Below are positions 17,187 to 26,240 of a DNA stretch of 64,000 nucleotides, piece after piece. The stretch is from NCBI GenBank assembly GCA_002713145.1, contig PAVS01000012.1, positions 1-64,000 on the forward strand, read 5' to 3'. The position numbers and the translations under genes were made by a program. The notes beneath the pieces were generated by a model that searched no databases, was not told where the DNA came from, and saw only the letters and a program-made list of their open reading frames with translations. Position 1 is the stretch's first letter, and the number at the start of each line of letters is the position of its first letter. Origin of the DNA: Halobacteriovoraceae bacterium. GTDB lineage: Bacteria > Bdellovibrionota > Bacteriovoracia > Bacteriovoracales > Bacteriovoracaceae.

Positions 17187-18023
17187 CTAATAGGGCTCCG
17201 TAGAAAAACACTGCTTTATTTCGAGTTGATTTGGAAGTCTTTCTAATTTTAATTTATTCTCAGTCCATTTAATAAATTTATTTTCAGCAAATGCGTGTAA
17301 CCATTTCTCCATAGGCCACTTGTTCCACTTTCGATAATAGTAATTAGCATTCTCAACTATGCTTTCAATATGCTGTAAAGGGGGTGTGTACTTCGTATGA
17401 TATTGATGAAGAATATAATCTTCCACAAAATTTAGCTCATAACCGCCTCTCTCCAAACTCATTGCCAGATCTGTATCTTCAGCTCCATAACCTCTAAAGT
17501 TTTCATCGAAACCTCCAACAGCTTCCATCTGATCTTTTTCTACCATGAAAACTAATGACCAAAACTTTTTCCATGGAACTTGAGTTGAGCTTGGGATTGA
17601 TTTTCGTCTAGGATGATCAACTGCTTGAGTGAACAGATCACTATATTCTTCATTTTCGGGTACATGATTTAAATACTTAGGATAAGCAGTTAAAATATTA
17701 CGAGATGTTTTCTTTCTTATCATATTCTCGAATAAAGTTGGGCTGACAATGCAGTCAACATCCAGAAATACGACTTTATCTGATAGAGTTTTTTTTAAAC
17801 CTTCATTTCGAGCTTTTGCAAGCGGAAGGTTGTTATTATCATAAATCGTATAAGAGGATAATTTATAACCAAAAGGAATATCAATAATATCTTTCTCATT
17901 CATGAAAATTACATAATGATGCCGAGGCTTTAGTGTAGAGTTCATGATTGAATTGATCTGATTTCTCAGCTGCTTCTTTCTACCTTTTACAATCGTAATA
18001 ATATCAAAATCTACATTATGCAT
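17187..18023 (-). CDS. GT-A glycosyltransferase (family 2 / galactosyltransferase type)
   Basis: 278 residues. The nucleotide-binding DVD motif (88-90) lies in VVFLDVD; further on are GGFDENFRGYGAEDTDLA, the GT2/GT7 acceptor-side motif with the ED catalytic pair, and NNLPLAKARNEGL. It transfers a sugar from a nucleotide sugar to an acceptor in the cytoplasm. It overlaps the upstream GT-B gene by 8 bp and is the fourth gene of the operon. Confidence 0.85.
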   Translation of the reverse strand: MHNVDFDIITIVKGRKKQLRNQINSIMNSTLKPRHHYVIFMNEKDIIDIPFGYKLSSYTIYDNNNLPLAKARNEGLKKTLSDKVVFLDVDCIVSPTLFENMIRKKTSRNILTAYPKYLNHVPENEEYSDLFTQAVDHPRRKSIPSSTQVPWKKFWSLVFMVEKDQMEAVGGFDENFRGYGAEDTDLAMSLERGGYELNFVEDYILHQYHTKYTPPLQHIESIVENANYYYRKWNKWPMEKWLHAFAENKFIKWTENKLKLERLPNQLEIKQCFSTEPY

Positions 18024-19032
18024 ATTTTTCCCTTAACAAATGAGCTATCTGTTGAGGCGCATTTGAATTCAAAAATTTATTATTTATATTGTTTTTGTTT
18101 GTTCTGTTTGTCTGTTCAAGTAATTGGCTCCACGTTGAAGAATGTTCATCTACATTTTTCATCTGGGCATAACAATTACGAGTTAGTAACTGTGCTTTTA
18201 CAAGCTGTTCATCAAACGGTCTGGGCTCTGGAGCAATGATAACTTTTTTATTGAGAGCATAAAGTTCAGCAAGGCTATTATTCCCTCCAGCAGTTATGAC
18301 ATTTTCTGTTTTTATAACAGACGCCACACATGGAACGCGTCCAATAATAGTTATATTACTCCTCTTCTTTTTATATTGATCGCTACCGACAACAAAAAGC
18401 TGTGATGGATATATACAATCAGCTATTTCCTCTATATCTTCTAGAAGTAATGATTCATGCCCCAGTAGAATCGTAACTCCCTCAGTTTGTTCTACTCCTT
18501 TCAAACAAATATTACTGTATTTCGAAAAAAAACCGGTAAAGAGTGTTTTTTCTGAAGCATATGTACAATCTCCCCTCAACTTGGGGTAGGGTGCTATCAA
18601 TAAATCAGAACAATCTAGAGCTGCTTTGCCCATAGGGCACTCTTTAACCTTCCCATGTTGCCTAGTCATAACGACAGGAACTCCAGCGCTTCTAGCAAGG
18701 ATAGATAGTTCTAAAGAATGATCAGAGTAAAAGAATCTAGCATCAGTTTTTTTTAGTATTTCAAGAAATTCTATTGCTCTATTAAGTGAGGGAGTACCTA
18801 TAGGAGTTCTTGGGAAGAATCCATCTATCTCTTTCTCATATTTCCCTTCCCATTTATTAGAGATTCTAGAAATTGGTCTCCCATAAGTTTTAAGTTGTCT
18901 TTCTATCTGGGATGACACACAAACAAAATAAATATTAAAATAAGAATTTAGATGTTTAAAGATAAGACTCAAACGCTGAATATGACCGTTTCCATGATGG
19001 TGGACGTAGTAAACAAGACTAGGTTTAAGCAT
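18016..19032 (-). CDS. GT-B glycosyltransferase (MurG/GT28-like)
   Basis: 338 residues. The N-terminus has the GNGHIQR glycine/histidine loop of MurG-like and GT1/GT28 enzymes, and the C-terminal half has ITAGGNNSLAELYALNKKVI followed by FDEQLVKA, the nucleotide-sugar binding and acceptor helix region. Likely a UDP-sugar transferase. It overlaps its operon neighbours at both ends (8 bp each). The acceptor is unknown. Confidence 0.82.
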   Translation of the reverse strand: MLKPSLVYYVHHHGNGHIQRLSLIFKHLNSYFNIYFVCVSSQIERQLKTYGRPISRISNKWEGKYEKEIDGFFPRTPIGTPSLNRAIEFLEILKKTDARFFYSDHSLELSILARSAGVPVVMTRQHGKVKECPMGKAALDCSDLLIAPYPKLRGDCTYASEKTLFTGFFSKYSNICLKGVEQTEGVTILLGHESLLLEDIEEIADCIYPSQLFVVGSDQYKKKRSNITIIGRVPCVASVIKTENVITAGGNNSLAELYALNKKVIIAPEPRPFDEQLVKAQLLTRNCYAQMKNVDEHSSTWSQLLEQTNRTNKNNINNKFLNSNAPQQIAHLLREKYA

Positions 19033-20104
19033 AAAACGTGCACCCCTTCTTGTAACTTTTAATAACTACATCATATAAGTTTAAATACTCCTGCCCCATT
19101 CTCGTTAATGAAAATATTTTAGCTTGTTCTCGGATGAGTAAACGATCTGTTCTAGACGCTATATGAAGTGCATTTAATAAATCGTTAGAATTCTCAAGTT
19201 TACTGTAAATTAAACCACAACAATTTCTTTTCTCTGATCCAAATGAATTTTCTGTAAGTACGACGGGAAGTCCTGAAGTCAATGCTTCAGCGATTGAAAG
19301 CCCAAAAGGCTCCTCCCATTTAGTAGCGACCACCAAAGCTTGTGAGATTCTATATAAGTTTGCGAGTTCACTTTGTATTAACTCTCCTTTATATTGTATT
19401 TTTTCATCTAATAATGGTTTTACCTTATTTTCAAAATAACTTAAATTAAAGACAGGGCCAACAATATTTAAATTCAACCCCAGTTTCTTAACTAATTTAA
19501 TGACTTTATCCGGTTGTTTTTCTTCACATATTCGTCCAACCCATAGAAGCGAAGGTGCTAGTGGTTGATGGTTTAAAGCACCTGTTTTGTTTACAGAAAC
19601 ACCGTTTTCGATAACTTCAATATGATCACCTAAGAATTCCTGCCATTGTTTCTTTAACTTCTTTGAAACTGCTACAAATGTAGTATTGAGGTTAGAGTTC
19701 TTAAAATCGATATAGCTCTCCACTTGTTTTTTATTCGGTGGTATATGAAGGGTTACAATCGCGTTATGATCTACCAATTTAGCATACTTAAATACATTTG
19801 GGTCAAAGCAGTTATAGTGAACAATATCATAACTTTGTAAATCAAACTTTAAGATCGACATGGCAGAAAAGAGTGTATTCGCCTCTTCTTGGCTCGACAT
19901 CCTATCACTTAAATCAAATATAGTTTTTTTATAAAGCTCGATTGCGTAGGAATTCATTAAGTCTGCCTCTCCTACTAAACAGGTTGCTTCAATATCTTTA
20001 TTACTACATAATTCTGTAGCTAGGTTATGTACAAAGACCTCTGTTCCTCCCCTAAAAGGCTCTTTTAACTTCGCTTTGGGACCACAAACAAACAGAATCT
20101 TCAT
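19025..20104 (-). CDS. GT4-family glycosyltransferase
   Basis: 359 residues with a GT-B fold: N-terminal GGTEVFVHNLATEL, central LLWVGRICEEKQPDKVIKL, and the C-terminal E-x7-E region EEPFGLSIAEALTSGLPVV. Retaining transfer from a nucleotide sugar is expected. It begins by overlapping the upstream GT4 gene by 4 bp (ATGA) and is paralogous in layout to it, suggesting tandem duplication and consecutive sugar additions. Confidence 0.9.
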   Translation of the reverse strand: MKILFVCGPKAKLKEPFRGGTEVFVHNLATELCSNKDIEATCLVGEADLMNSYAIELYKKTIFDLSDRMSSQEEANTLFSAMSILKFDLQSYDIVHYNCFDPNVFKYAKLVDHNAIVTLHIPPNKKQVESYIDFKNSNLNTTFVAVSKKLKKQWQEFLGDHIEVIENGVSVNKTGALNHQPLAPSLLWVGRICEEKQPDKVIKLVKKLGLNLNIVGPVFNLSYFENKVKPLLDEKIQYKGELIQSELANLYRISQALVVATKWEEPFGLSIAEALTSGLPVVLTENSFGSEKRNCCGLIYSKLENSNDLLNALHIASRTDRLLIREQAKIFSLTRMGQEYLNLYDVVIKSYKKGCTFYA

Positions 20105-21099
20105 ACGACACGTCCTTCCATAAGACCTATATAGTTAGCGACCATTTTGTCGATACAAAACCTACTCCTTTCTTTTGTAAAATTTTTCAAAGGGAGGATA
20201 ATAGAGTTTTGTATGTTTTGCGCCAGTGACTTGATAGACTTTCTTTTGCAGATGATGCCTGTTCCATCTGTTACGATCTCGGGAAATGCGCCTTGGTTGA
20301 ATCCTACGACGGGTGTACCTGAAGCGATAGACTCCACTGTAGATAAACCAAAAGGCTCATCCCATGTAGGACAAATCAAAGATACGCTAGAGTTGCTTAG
20401 TTCGTTATTAATTTCTTTTTGATTTAAATGTCCTAAGTAGTCTGCATTAGACTTAGAACACAACGGCTGTATGACGTCATCGAAATAATCTTTATCCCCT
20501 ATGGGTCCAGCAAACTTAAGCCTTAGTCCAGCTTCTTTTGCAACCTTAATGGCAATATGTGTACCTTTATGGGGAGTGACTCGACCATACCAAAAGATTT
20601 GATCAGAATGATTTCTTTGACACTTCCAATCTCTTAAATCAATTCCATTATAAATTGTTTTAATATTTTTTTTTGTTAAAAAATTCCACATGTTTGCCAT
20701 ATGCTCAGAAGGTGCAACAAAGTCTAGATGAGGATAATCTCCATATAGGATAATGGAGCTTTTTAATAGGCTGTATAATGGTGTATGAAGAGTTGTAACC
20801 ATACGCCTATTATTTATTGCAGCCCAAACTATTGGTAACTCGCTTAGAGAATTATTATGTATAATATCAAATTTTTCAGAAGCTAATTCTCTAAATATCT
20901 CATAGTAATAATTATCCTGATTTGAATTGTCTTTAAGGGATGTTTTACCATTAAACTTTGAACCCTTAGGTGCAAACAGAACAACTTCTAAACCAAGTTC
21001 TAAGTATTTATTTGCAATCTTATGAGTAAATGATTCTAAACCGCCTAAATAGGGCTCTTTTATTATACTTTGATGAGATGCTATCACAGCTATTTTCAT
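20101..21099 (-). CDS. GT4-family glycosyltransferase, first gene of the operon
   Basis: 332 residues, GT-B fold: GGLESFTHKIANKY at the N-terminus, WYGRVTPHKGTHIAIKV in the middle and DEPFGLSTVESIASGTPVVG near the C-terminus, with the E-x7-E catalytic pair. AGGAG precedes the ATG at 21099. The Crp-like box at 21196-21209 is 97 bp upstream, so this gene carries the likely regulated promoter of the eight-gene unit that runs down to 14483. Confidence 0.9.
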   Translation of the reverse strand: MKIAVIASHQSIIKEPYLGGLESFTHKIANKYLELGLEVVLFAPKGSKFNGKTSLKDNSNQDNYYYEIFRELASEKFDIIHNNSLSELPIVWAAINNRRMVTTLHTPLYSLLKSSIILYGDYPHLDFVAPSEHMANMWNFLTKKNIKTIYNGIDLRDWKCQRNHSDQIFWYGRVTPHKGTHIAIKVAKEAGLRLKFAGPIGDKDYFDDVIQPLCSKSNADYLGHLNQKEINNELSNSSVSLICPTWDEPFGLSTVESIASGTPVVGFNQGAFPEIVTDGTGIICKRKSIKSLAQNIQNSIILPLKNFTKERSRFCIDKMVANYIGLMEGRVV

Positions 21100-21195
21100 T
21101 ACAACTCCTACGTGAACATAAAGAAGATAGTAAATCTCCTGATATTTATCCTGAAAAAAAAGTCAAAATAATTTGTAATAAAACTCACAAAGATC

Positions 21196-21209
21196 GTGAA
21201 AGGTTTCAC
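21196..21209. promoter_or_regulatory. Crp-like box upstream of the glycosyltransferase operon
   Basis: GTGAAAGGTTTCAC followed by A: the same GTGA-N6-TCAC arrangement as at 13581, differing by one base in the spacer. It overlaps the last codons of the second Crp-type gene and lies about 97 bp before the operon's ATG. A weak -10 (TAAATA, minus strand, 21148-21143) would place the box roughly 62-67 bp upstream of transcription, close to a class I position. Confidence 0.65.
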
Positions 21210-21868
21210 ACCCTCTTCTTGAACCACCTGTCGAATATATAGTTATTATCGATATTAGCGAGATCTATTAAACGCTCAGTATCTTGAACCCTAAATGCTT
21301 TGGAAAGTTCCTTCTTTTTTAAGTGTGTGGAAATAGACTCCCTGCTTGTCCCTAAAAGTCTAGCGATTTCCATCTGGGTCATAAAATCTGGTATCTTAAA
21401 AGTATTTTGACTCAGTTTTTCTCCAGTTTTAGCCGCAATGTAGGGAAGGGCCCTAAGAAGTTTTTCCGTTGTATAATTCATCTGAAGATCTCTAATTCTT
21501 TCCATTAGGTCCCATGAAATATTAACAAACATTTCCAGTGAAATTTTTGTAAAATTTGCATCTTCTGACATCTTATTTTTAAAATGGCTCAAATGAGTGC
21601 TTAATACTTCACAATCGCTCAGCGCTTCATAGTTATAGGTGGTTGCCCCCGGATGATCAAACGCCCATATAAGAGGAAAGCACTCCCCTTTATTTAGGAT
21701 AAGAATGGTCTGATCTTGTTTATCGTTTTTCAGGTCAGTGACTTTTACAACACCGGACTTTATGACATATACTTTTTTCTCTTTTCGATCCTTGGAAACA
21801 ATTAAATCATTTCGATAATATTTTTTTTCATTAGGATTTAACTTTTGTATAAATTCGTCTAAAAACAT
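21206..21868 (-). CDS. Crp/Fnr-family transcriptional regulator (second of two)
   Basis: 220 residues, start supported by GGAGGTGAC before the ATG. A cyclic-nucleotide-like barrel (GECFPLIWAF, then TTYNYEALSDCEVL) is followed by the C-terminal helix-turn-helix MEIARLLGTSRESISTHLKK, again with Arg-Glu at the Crp DNA-contact positions. The residues aligning with the cAMP-binding Arg82/Ser83 are Thr, so cAMP is not the expected ligand. It sits immediately upstream of the glycosyltransferase operon and its 3' end contains the operon's Crp-like box, so it is the leading candidate regulator. Confidence 0.87.
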   Translation of the reverse strand: MFLDEFIQKLNPNEKKYYRNDLIVSKDRKEKKVYVIKSGVVKVTDLKNDKQDQTILILNKGECFPLIWAFDHPGATTYNYEALSDCEVLSTHLSHFKNKMSEDANFTKISLEMFVNISWDLMERIRDLQMNYTTEKLLRALPYIAAKTGEKLSQNTFKIPDFMTQMEIARLLGTSRESISTHLKKKELSKAFRVQDTERLIDLANIDNNYIFDRWFKKRV

Positions 21869-21960
21869 GTCACCTCCTGTCTGAAGTCAAACTAATGTCC
21901 ATTAAAGGAAATAAAAAGGCTTTACAAATTTGCATAATAAATGTTTTGTTTTATTATAAT

Positions 21961-22515
21961 ATGCTTTTGACTTATATTATTCTCACTTATAATCGTCCTG
22001 ATCTACTGCTTAAAAGAATGCACGAAATAAAAGCTGCTAACCCTTTGGCAAATATAATCGTTTCAGATAATTCATCACCTTCAATACAAGAGTTAAATGA
22101 GCAAAATATTAAGCTTAACAACAGAACGCATCATCTAATGAATAATTCCAAATGCCGTTTTAATGGTTATAATAAAGCTCTCGAGTTTTTGAATTCATCT
22201 CATAAATTAGTCGTATTTCGAACTGATGACGATGAATATGATGAAATAAAATTTTTTCAGACAATTCGCTTTTTTGATAAAAGCATGAACAATCCTATAG
22301 CGTTTTCATACTTTTTCAATAATCAACTCCAATTTCCTAAGACTCACAAGAGACCCATTTCTTCGATTTTATTTAATTATAAACAGCTTCGTAGTGCGGG
22401 AAAAATGAATAACTCTCCCGCATCGGATTGGAAGTATATCGCTAAAGTTTTTGAGAAAAACCCACCTCTTTTTTTTGATTCACCTTATCTCAATAAGCTT
22501 CCGCATACGATCTAG
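21961..22515 (+). CDS. short GT2-type glycosyltransferase-like protein
   Basis: 184 residues from the ATG at 21961, chosen because TYIILTYNRPDLL is the usual GT-A beginning; an ATG at 21895 adds 22 residues that do not fit. Motifs: SDNSS near residue 35 and FRTDDDEYDE, a DxD-like metal site. Only the nucleotide-sugar half of the fold is obvious and the protein is shorter than typical GT2 enzymes, so it may be truncated or specialised. No Shine-Dalgarno is visible; a TATAAT directly abuts the ATG, so the real start is not certain. Confidence 0.65.
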   Translation: MLLTYIILTYNRPDLLLKRMHEIKAANPLANIIVSDNSSPSIQELNEQNIKLNNRTHHLMNNSKCRFNGYNKALEFLNSSHKLVVFRTDDDEYDEIKFFQTIRFFDKSMNNPIAFSYFFNNQLQFPKTHKRPISSILFNYKQLRSAGKMNNSPASDWKYIAKVFEKNPPLFFDSPYLNKLPHTI

Positions 22516-22527
22516 CATTTGTTAATA

Positions 22528-22555
22528 TTTACTTAGTAGATTAAAAGTTTAGAAT
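22528..22555 (+). promoter_or_regulatory. promoter for a likely leaderless MATE transcript
   Basis: TTTACT (22528-22533) and TAGAAT (22550-22555) separated by 16 bases form a -35/-10 pair. The -10 ends seven bases before the ATG at 22563 and no Shine-Dalgarno lies between, so transcription probably starts at or just before the start codon. Confidence 0.45.
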
Positions 22556-22562
22556 TCTTGCT

Positions 22563-23888
22563 ATGACAAAAGAAATATTGCGCAATAGTGCTCCTTTGGC
22601 GATTAGTCTATTCGCTATTATGAGTTTCAATCTCGTTGACTCTCTTTTTTTAGCTCATATTAGCAAAGAGAAACTTGCGGCAATTTCTCTTATTCTCCCC
22701 CTAACTGTTGTGTTCGGGGGATTCAATTTTGGTATGTCAGCAGCTGTCAGTTCTATCGTTTCAAGGTACAATGGAGCTAAGGACTTTAATGGTATTAATA
22801 CTGTCATTTGGATCAGTTTAGCTTTAAATTTTATGATCTCATTAGTTCTCATTTTATTAGTTTCATACTTATCACAATATATAGCTAGCTTTTTGAATGT
22901 ACCCAAGGATGCACTTGTCGATTTTTACGATTATCTATCTATATGGAAATGGGCAATACCCTTTATAGGCATACCCGTTCTTCTCAATTCTTCTTTGAAA
23001 GCATTGGGTAGAACCTATTCACCGGCTATTATTATAATCTTAACTAGTGTTATTAATCTTATACTCGATTACTTATTTATCATAAAGTTTGAGACTTTTA
23101 CTACAAATGCTATGACGAGTGCAGCATTAGCCACATTATTGGCGAGAGTTTTCATGAGTGTAACTCTTGTTTTTTATTCTATTAAAATTCGATCTTTAAA
23201 TTTTAGTAGGTTACTTAATAGATCTTATCATTTTATAGAAATTGTAAGAATGTCTGTACCAAATATTATCATTGGTTTAATGGTTCCAGCTATAACAACT
23301 TATACAACATCATATATTGGTCGCTTTGGAATTGAAGTTGTTGCTCATTTTGGCGCCATCGCTCGTATCGAATCTGTTTTAGCGATTTTAGGTTTAGCCC
23401 TTACTTCTGGATCAGGACCTATTTTAGGTAAATTTTTTGGCGAAGGAAATGAAAAGAAAATAATGGTGTTAAAGTCTACGTTGAAAAAGTTTTTAGTGGG
23501 TAGTTTTTTATTTTTAACAATAACTTCGCTTATCAGTAGCAATTATTTACACAGTCTGTTTTTTGATAAAAGCTCTAGTAATTTTATTCTCTATTTATTA
23601 ATTATGAATATTTACCTATTTTCTAGAAACCTTTTCGCTTTAGAATGTACCCACAGAAACAGTATAGGGAAACCTCGCAAAAGCTTAAATTATAATATAG
23701 CAGGTTCATTTATTTATCTCATTACTCTAAAGTATATAGACTATTTGAATTATGATCCTATTTTATCGGTTTACTACGCGATGCTGTTTACTAACCTTTG
23801 TCTGCTCTTTGGAATTTATGTAGTGAGTAATATAAAATTTAAAGATAGAGAATTGAGTGCTCTAAAAATAAGAATAAAAAAAGATTAA
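22563..23888 (+). CDS. MATE-family efflux transporter
   Basis: 441 residues with about twelve hydrophobic helices in two halves; the first half has PLAISLFAIMSFNLVDSLFLAHI and the second SVPNIIIGLMVPAITTY, both typical MATE helix-1/7 sequences. These antiporters expel small molecules using a Na+ or H+ gradient. Its place next to the glycosyltransferase block suggests it could export that product, but it is on the opposite strand with its own promoter. The end overlaps the CarD-like gene convergently. Confidence 0.87.
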   Translation: MTKEILRNSAPLAISLFAIMSFNLVDSLFLAHISKEKLAAISLILPLTVVFGGFNFGMSAAVSSIVSRYNGAKDFNGINTVIWISLALNFMISLVLILLVSYLSQYIASFLNVPKDALVDFYDYLSIWKWAIPFIGIPVLLNSSLKALGRTYSPAIIIILTSVINLILDYLFIIKFETFTTNAMTSAALATLLARVFMSVTLVFYSIKIRSLNFSRLLNRSYHFIEIVRMSVPNIIIGLMVPAITTYTTSYIGRFGIEVVAHFGAIARIESVLAILGLALTSGSGPILGKFFGEGNEKKIMVLKSTLKKFLVGSFLFLTITSLISSNYLHSLFFDKSSSNFILYLLIMNIYLFSRNLFALECTHRNSIGKPRKSLNYNIAGSFIYLITLKYIDYLNYDPILSVYYAMLFTNLCLLFGIYVVSNIKFKDRELSALKIRIKKD

Positions 23889-24349
23889 ATTCCTAAATTC
23901 TCTTTAATTTGTTTTGTCGCTTCTGCTCTAGAGATTTCAAGGACTATAGATAATTCTATAGACAAGGTTTCAATGAGCTTGGCTAAACTCGCCTCTTCCA
24001 CAGTTCCGCGGTCGTCTATAGCCGCAAGTTCGCAAAGAAGAAAAGTAATTTTCTCTAAATTTTGAATCTTAGTTTCAGTTTTAAAGTAGTTGATTCGCTC
24101 TTGCTTTGACTCAAACTCTATAGGAGCATGACTCGGACTTAAGTTTTTCAAACACTGCTCTAAATCTTTTTTCGAGCTTAAAAAGCGATATTCTGTTTGA
24201 TCATCAACCGGAACAAAGTTTTTAATATTTAACTCTTGGGAAAAAGCGACAAAAAAATCTCTTCCCCCCATCTGCTCGATAGACTCAATGATACCTATTC
24301 CAAATTTGGGAGAGAGAATTCTTTTTCCAATCAAATCATCTTGACTCAT
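23885..24349 (-). CDS. CarD-like (CarD/TRCF RNA-polymerase-interaction domain) protein
   Basis: 154 residues from the ATG at 24349, supported by AGGAGG seven bases upstream. Residues 5-60 (LIGKRILSPKFGIGIIESIE) match the small beta domain shared by CarD and Mfd that touches the RNA polymerase beta subunit; the C-terminal half is helical. Probably modulates transcription initiation. A convergent 4-bp overlap with the MATE gene is seen at its 3' end. Confidence 0.72.
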   Translation of the reverse strand: MSQDDLIGKRILSPKFGIGIIESIEQMGGRDFFVAFSQELNIKNFVPVDDQTEYRFLSSKKDLEQCLKNLSPSHAPIEFESKQERINYFKTETKIQNLEKITFLLCELAAIDDRGTVEEASLAKLIETLSIELSIVLEISRAEATKQIKENLGI

Positions 24350-24426
24350 TATGCCTCCTAAGCTGATGAAGCTTCTCACTGAAGCATGACTAGTCCTATT
24401 CTAACAATTCCCAGAGGAGATGTCAT

Positions 24427-24453
24427 AAAAAAAGGCCGCAAACTGCGACCTTT
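24427..24453 (-). terminator. rho-independent terminator after the PLD-like gene
   Basis: On the minus strand AAAGGTCGCA / TGCGGCCTTT forms a 10-bp stem with one G-T pair and a 3-base loop, followed by a run of T. It lies about 25 bases after the PLD-like stop codon. Confidence 0.85.
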
Positions 24454-24475
24454 AAACTGTACTATTTTGATTTTT

Positions 24476-26137
24476 TTACTCTTCTGAGTCTACTCGATCA
24501 GGTTTTACATCGCTAACAGTCATATCCCTATCCGGAACAATCATGTCTTCATAAGCGGTAGCAAGATCATTCCACTTATAATCGTATTGCTTTTTAAAAG
24601 CCTCAACAACTTCAGGAATAGTGATGTAATAATAATTCTCTAAATTGGTTGCGCTTCCCGAAGTACTAAAAGCAGCTTTAGTAAAGTTTCCTGCACCACA
24701 AAAGACAGCAGGTTTATTAAACATTTCAGGCTTGTTCGCATCTTTTCTTGCATTGTCCAAGATAAGATACTTATTATGATGAATGGTAAAAGCAAAATGG
24801 TTTGTGGTCATATATCTTGCTTCACCACTGTCTTTTTCTAAGGTCGCATCATTCTTCCCTAAAACTTTTTTAATATTATTGTATTCAAATCCCATATTTG
24901 GCACTCGCATGGGTTTCTTTGTTCTATCGTCTAGGGGTAATAATCTTTCCCCTGCAAGATAAATATCATCATCAAAAACCATTCTTATATTTGTGTCATC
25001 TTTTCTAGCTTTTGACAGGGCATTTACAAGAGGCTTTAAAGTAAATCTATGGGCTGCAAGGTCTACATTTTTTGACCAACGAATAGCCCCTTCAATCATC
25101 TCTATGGCCTTCTCCCCTTCACCAGGAACAATATATGTTTTGATATCATCTTCTTCTGCTAGTTTTATACTCTTACGACATTTCGCTATAAAGTTGATGA
25201 ACTCTTTACGAGAATTCGCATGATTGAATTCAGCTTCTCTTAAGCACATATGCATCTGAACAAAATGGGACTTTGTCGCAGCTGTAACAAAATGCCAGTT
25301 TTCATGATGGATCGTCGTCCCACTTGACATATTTGCTGAAGAAAATGCCAGAGTTACTTTTTCTGGGTCGTTTGGATTCACCATAAAGATTTTGGTATGA
25401 GACCAATTTATCCCTCTTTGTTTTTCCATACGCTTAAGTGTGTAATTTTGGTCAACTCGTGTTCCATTAGAAGAACATAAAACAGAACCTAGAAATTCAG
25501 ACTTAGTTAGCATTCTGTCTAAATCTTTTCTGGCATCTTTAAGTTTTTCATCTTGTCGATTGGTTCTATTTTCGATTTTTGATAGACGTATGACTTCATT
25601 TGAGGCTTCTTCAATAGCTTTTTCACGATTAGCTAATGCCTCGTCTCTATTCTCATCAGTCAGTCTGCCATTAATATAGCGTGAAAGTGAACGGTCAATT
25701 GAGCCTTGCTCATTTTTTTTATCGAGAATAAGTTCTAACTTCATACCTTTTTGCATGCGCTCACATAAAGCGTCTGCTACTGCACTATCTGAAAAAGAGA
25801 GATAAGTCATAAATATTTCTTTTGTCGCTTTATCATTAATTAGCTTAAGTAATCTATGTTGAGGAGATTCATTTTTTCCCATTCTAGTGTCTGAACCATC
25901 TCTACTGGCAGTAATATCTCGGTCAGATCCAGAGCAAAAAACATTTTCTTTGGTGTATTTTACTGTTCGACCATTTTGAGTTTTGAGTGGTGTCGGATAT
26001 TCATGAACGGCACAAGTGGGATTGGTAAACAAGACGTCATAATTATAAACTTCCGGGTTTCTTTCTTTAAGCGTCGCTGCATTTAATAAAGAGGTCACCG
26101 TCATAGTACCAATCAAAAAGAGTGCTGAGTTTTTCAT
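24476..26137 (-). CDS. secreted phospholipase D-superfamily protein
   Basis: 553 residues from the ATG at 26137 (preceded by GGAGA), giving a signal peptide of about 21 residues ending LNAA; a longer frame to 26197 lacks one. Two HKD half-sites are visible: HTK at 247-249 and HNKYLILD at 454-461. A charged helical stretch lies between residues 150 and 215. Such exported proteins cleave phosphodiesters in lipids or nucleic acids; in a predator it might attack host membranes, which is speculation. A strong terminator follows. Confidence 0.82.
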   Translation of the reverse strand: MKNSALFLIGTMTVTSLLNAATLKERNPEVYNYDVLFTNPTCAVHEYPTPLKTQNGRTVKYTKENVFCSGSDRDITASRDGSDTRMGKNESPQHRLLKLINDKATKEIFMTYLSFSDSAVADALCERMQKGMKLELILDKKNEQGSIDRSLSRYINGRLTDENRDEALANREKAIEEASNEVIRLSKIENRTNRQDEKLKDARKDLDRMLTKSEFLGSVLCSSNGTRVDQNYTLKRMEKQRGINWSHTKIFMVNPNDPEKVTLAFSSANMSSGTTIHHENWHFVTAATKSHFVQMHMCLREAEFNHANSRKEFINFIAKCRKSIKLAEEDDIKTYIVPGEGEKAIEMIEGAIRWSKNVDLAAHRFTLKPLVNALSKARKDDTNIRMVFDDDIYLAGERLLPLDDRTKKPMRVPNMGFEYNNIKKVLGKNDATLEKDSGEARYMTTNHFAFTIHHNKYLILDNARKDANKPEMFNKPAVFCGAGNFTKAAFSTSGSATNLENYYYITIPEVVEAFKKQYDYKWNDLATAYEDMIVPDRDMTVSDVKPDRVDSEE

Positions 26138-26240
26138 TATTATCTCCATAAATTGACTTAAACACCGGCACCTTACAACACTGCGTAATTTCTTCAAGAA
26201 AACAATGACAAGTGCATAATTTTTATATAGATAATCAGTT

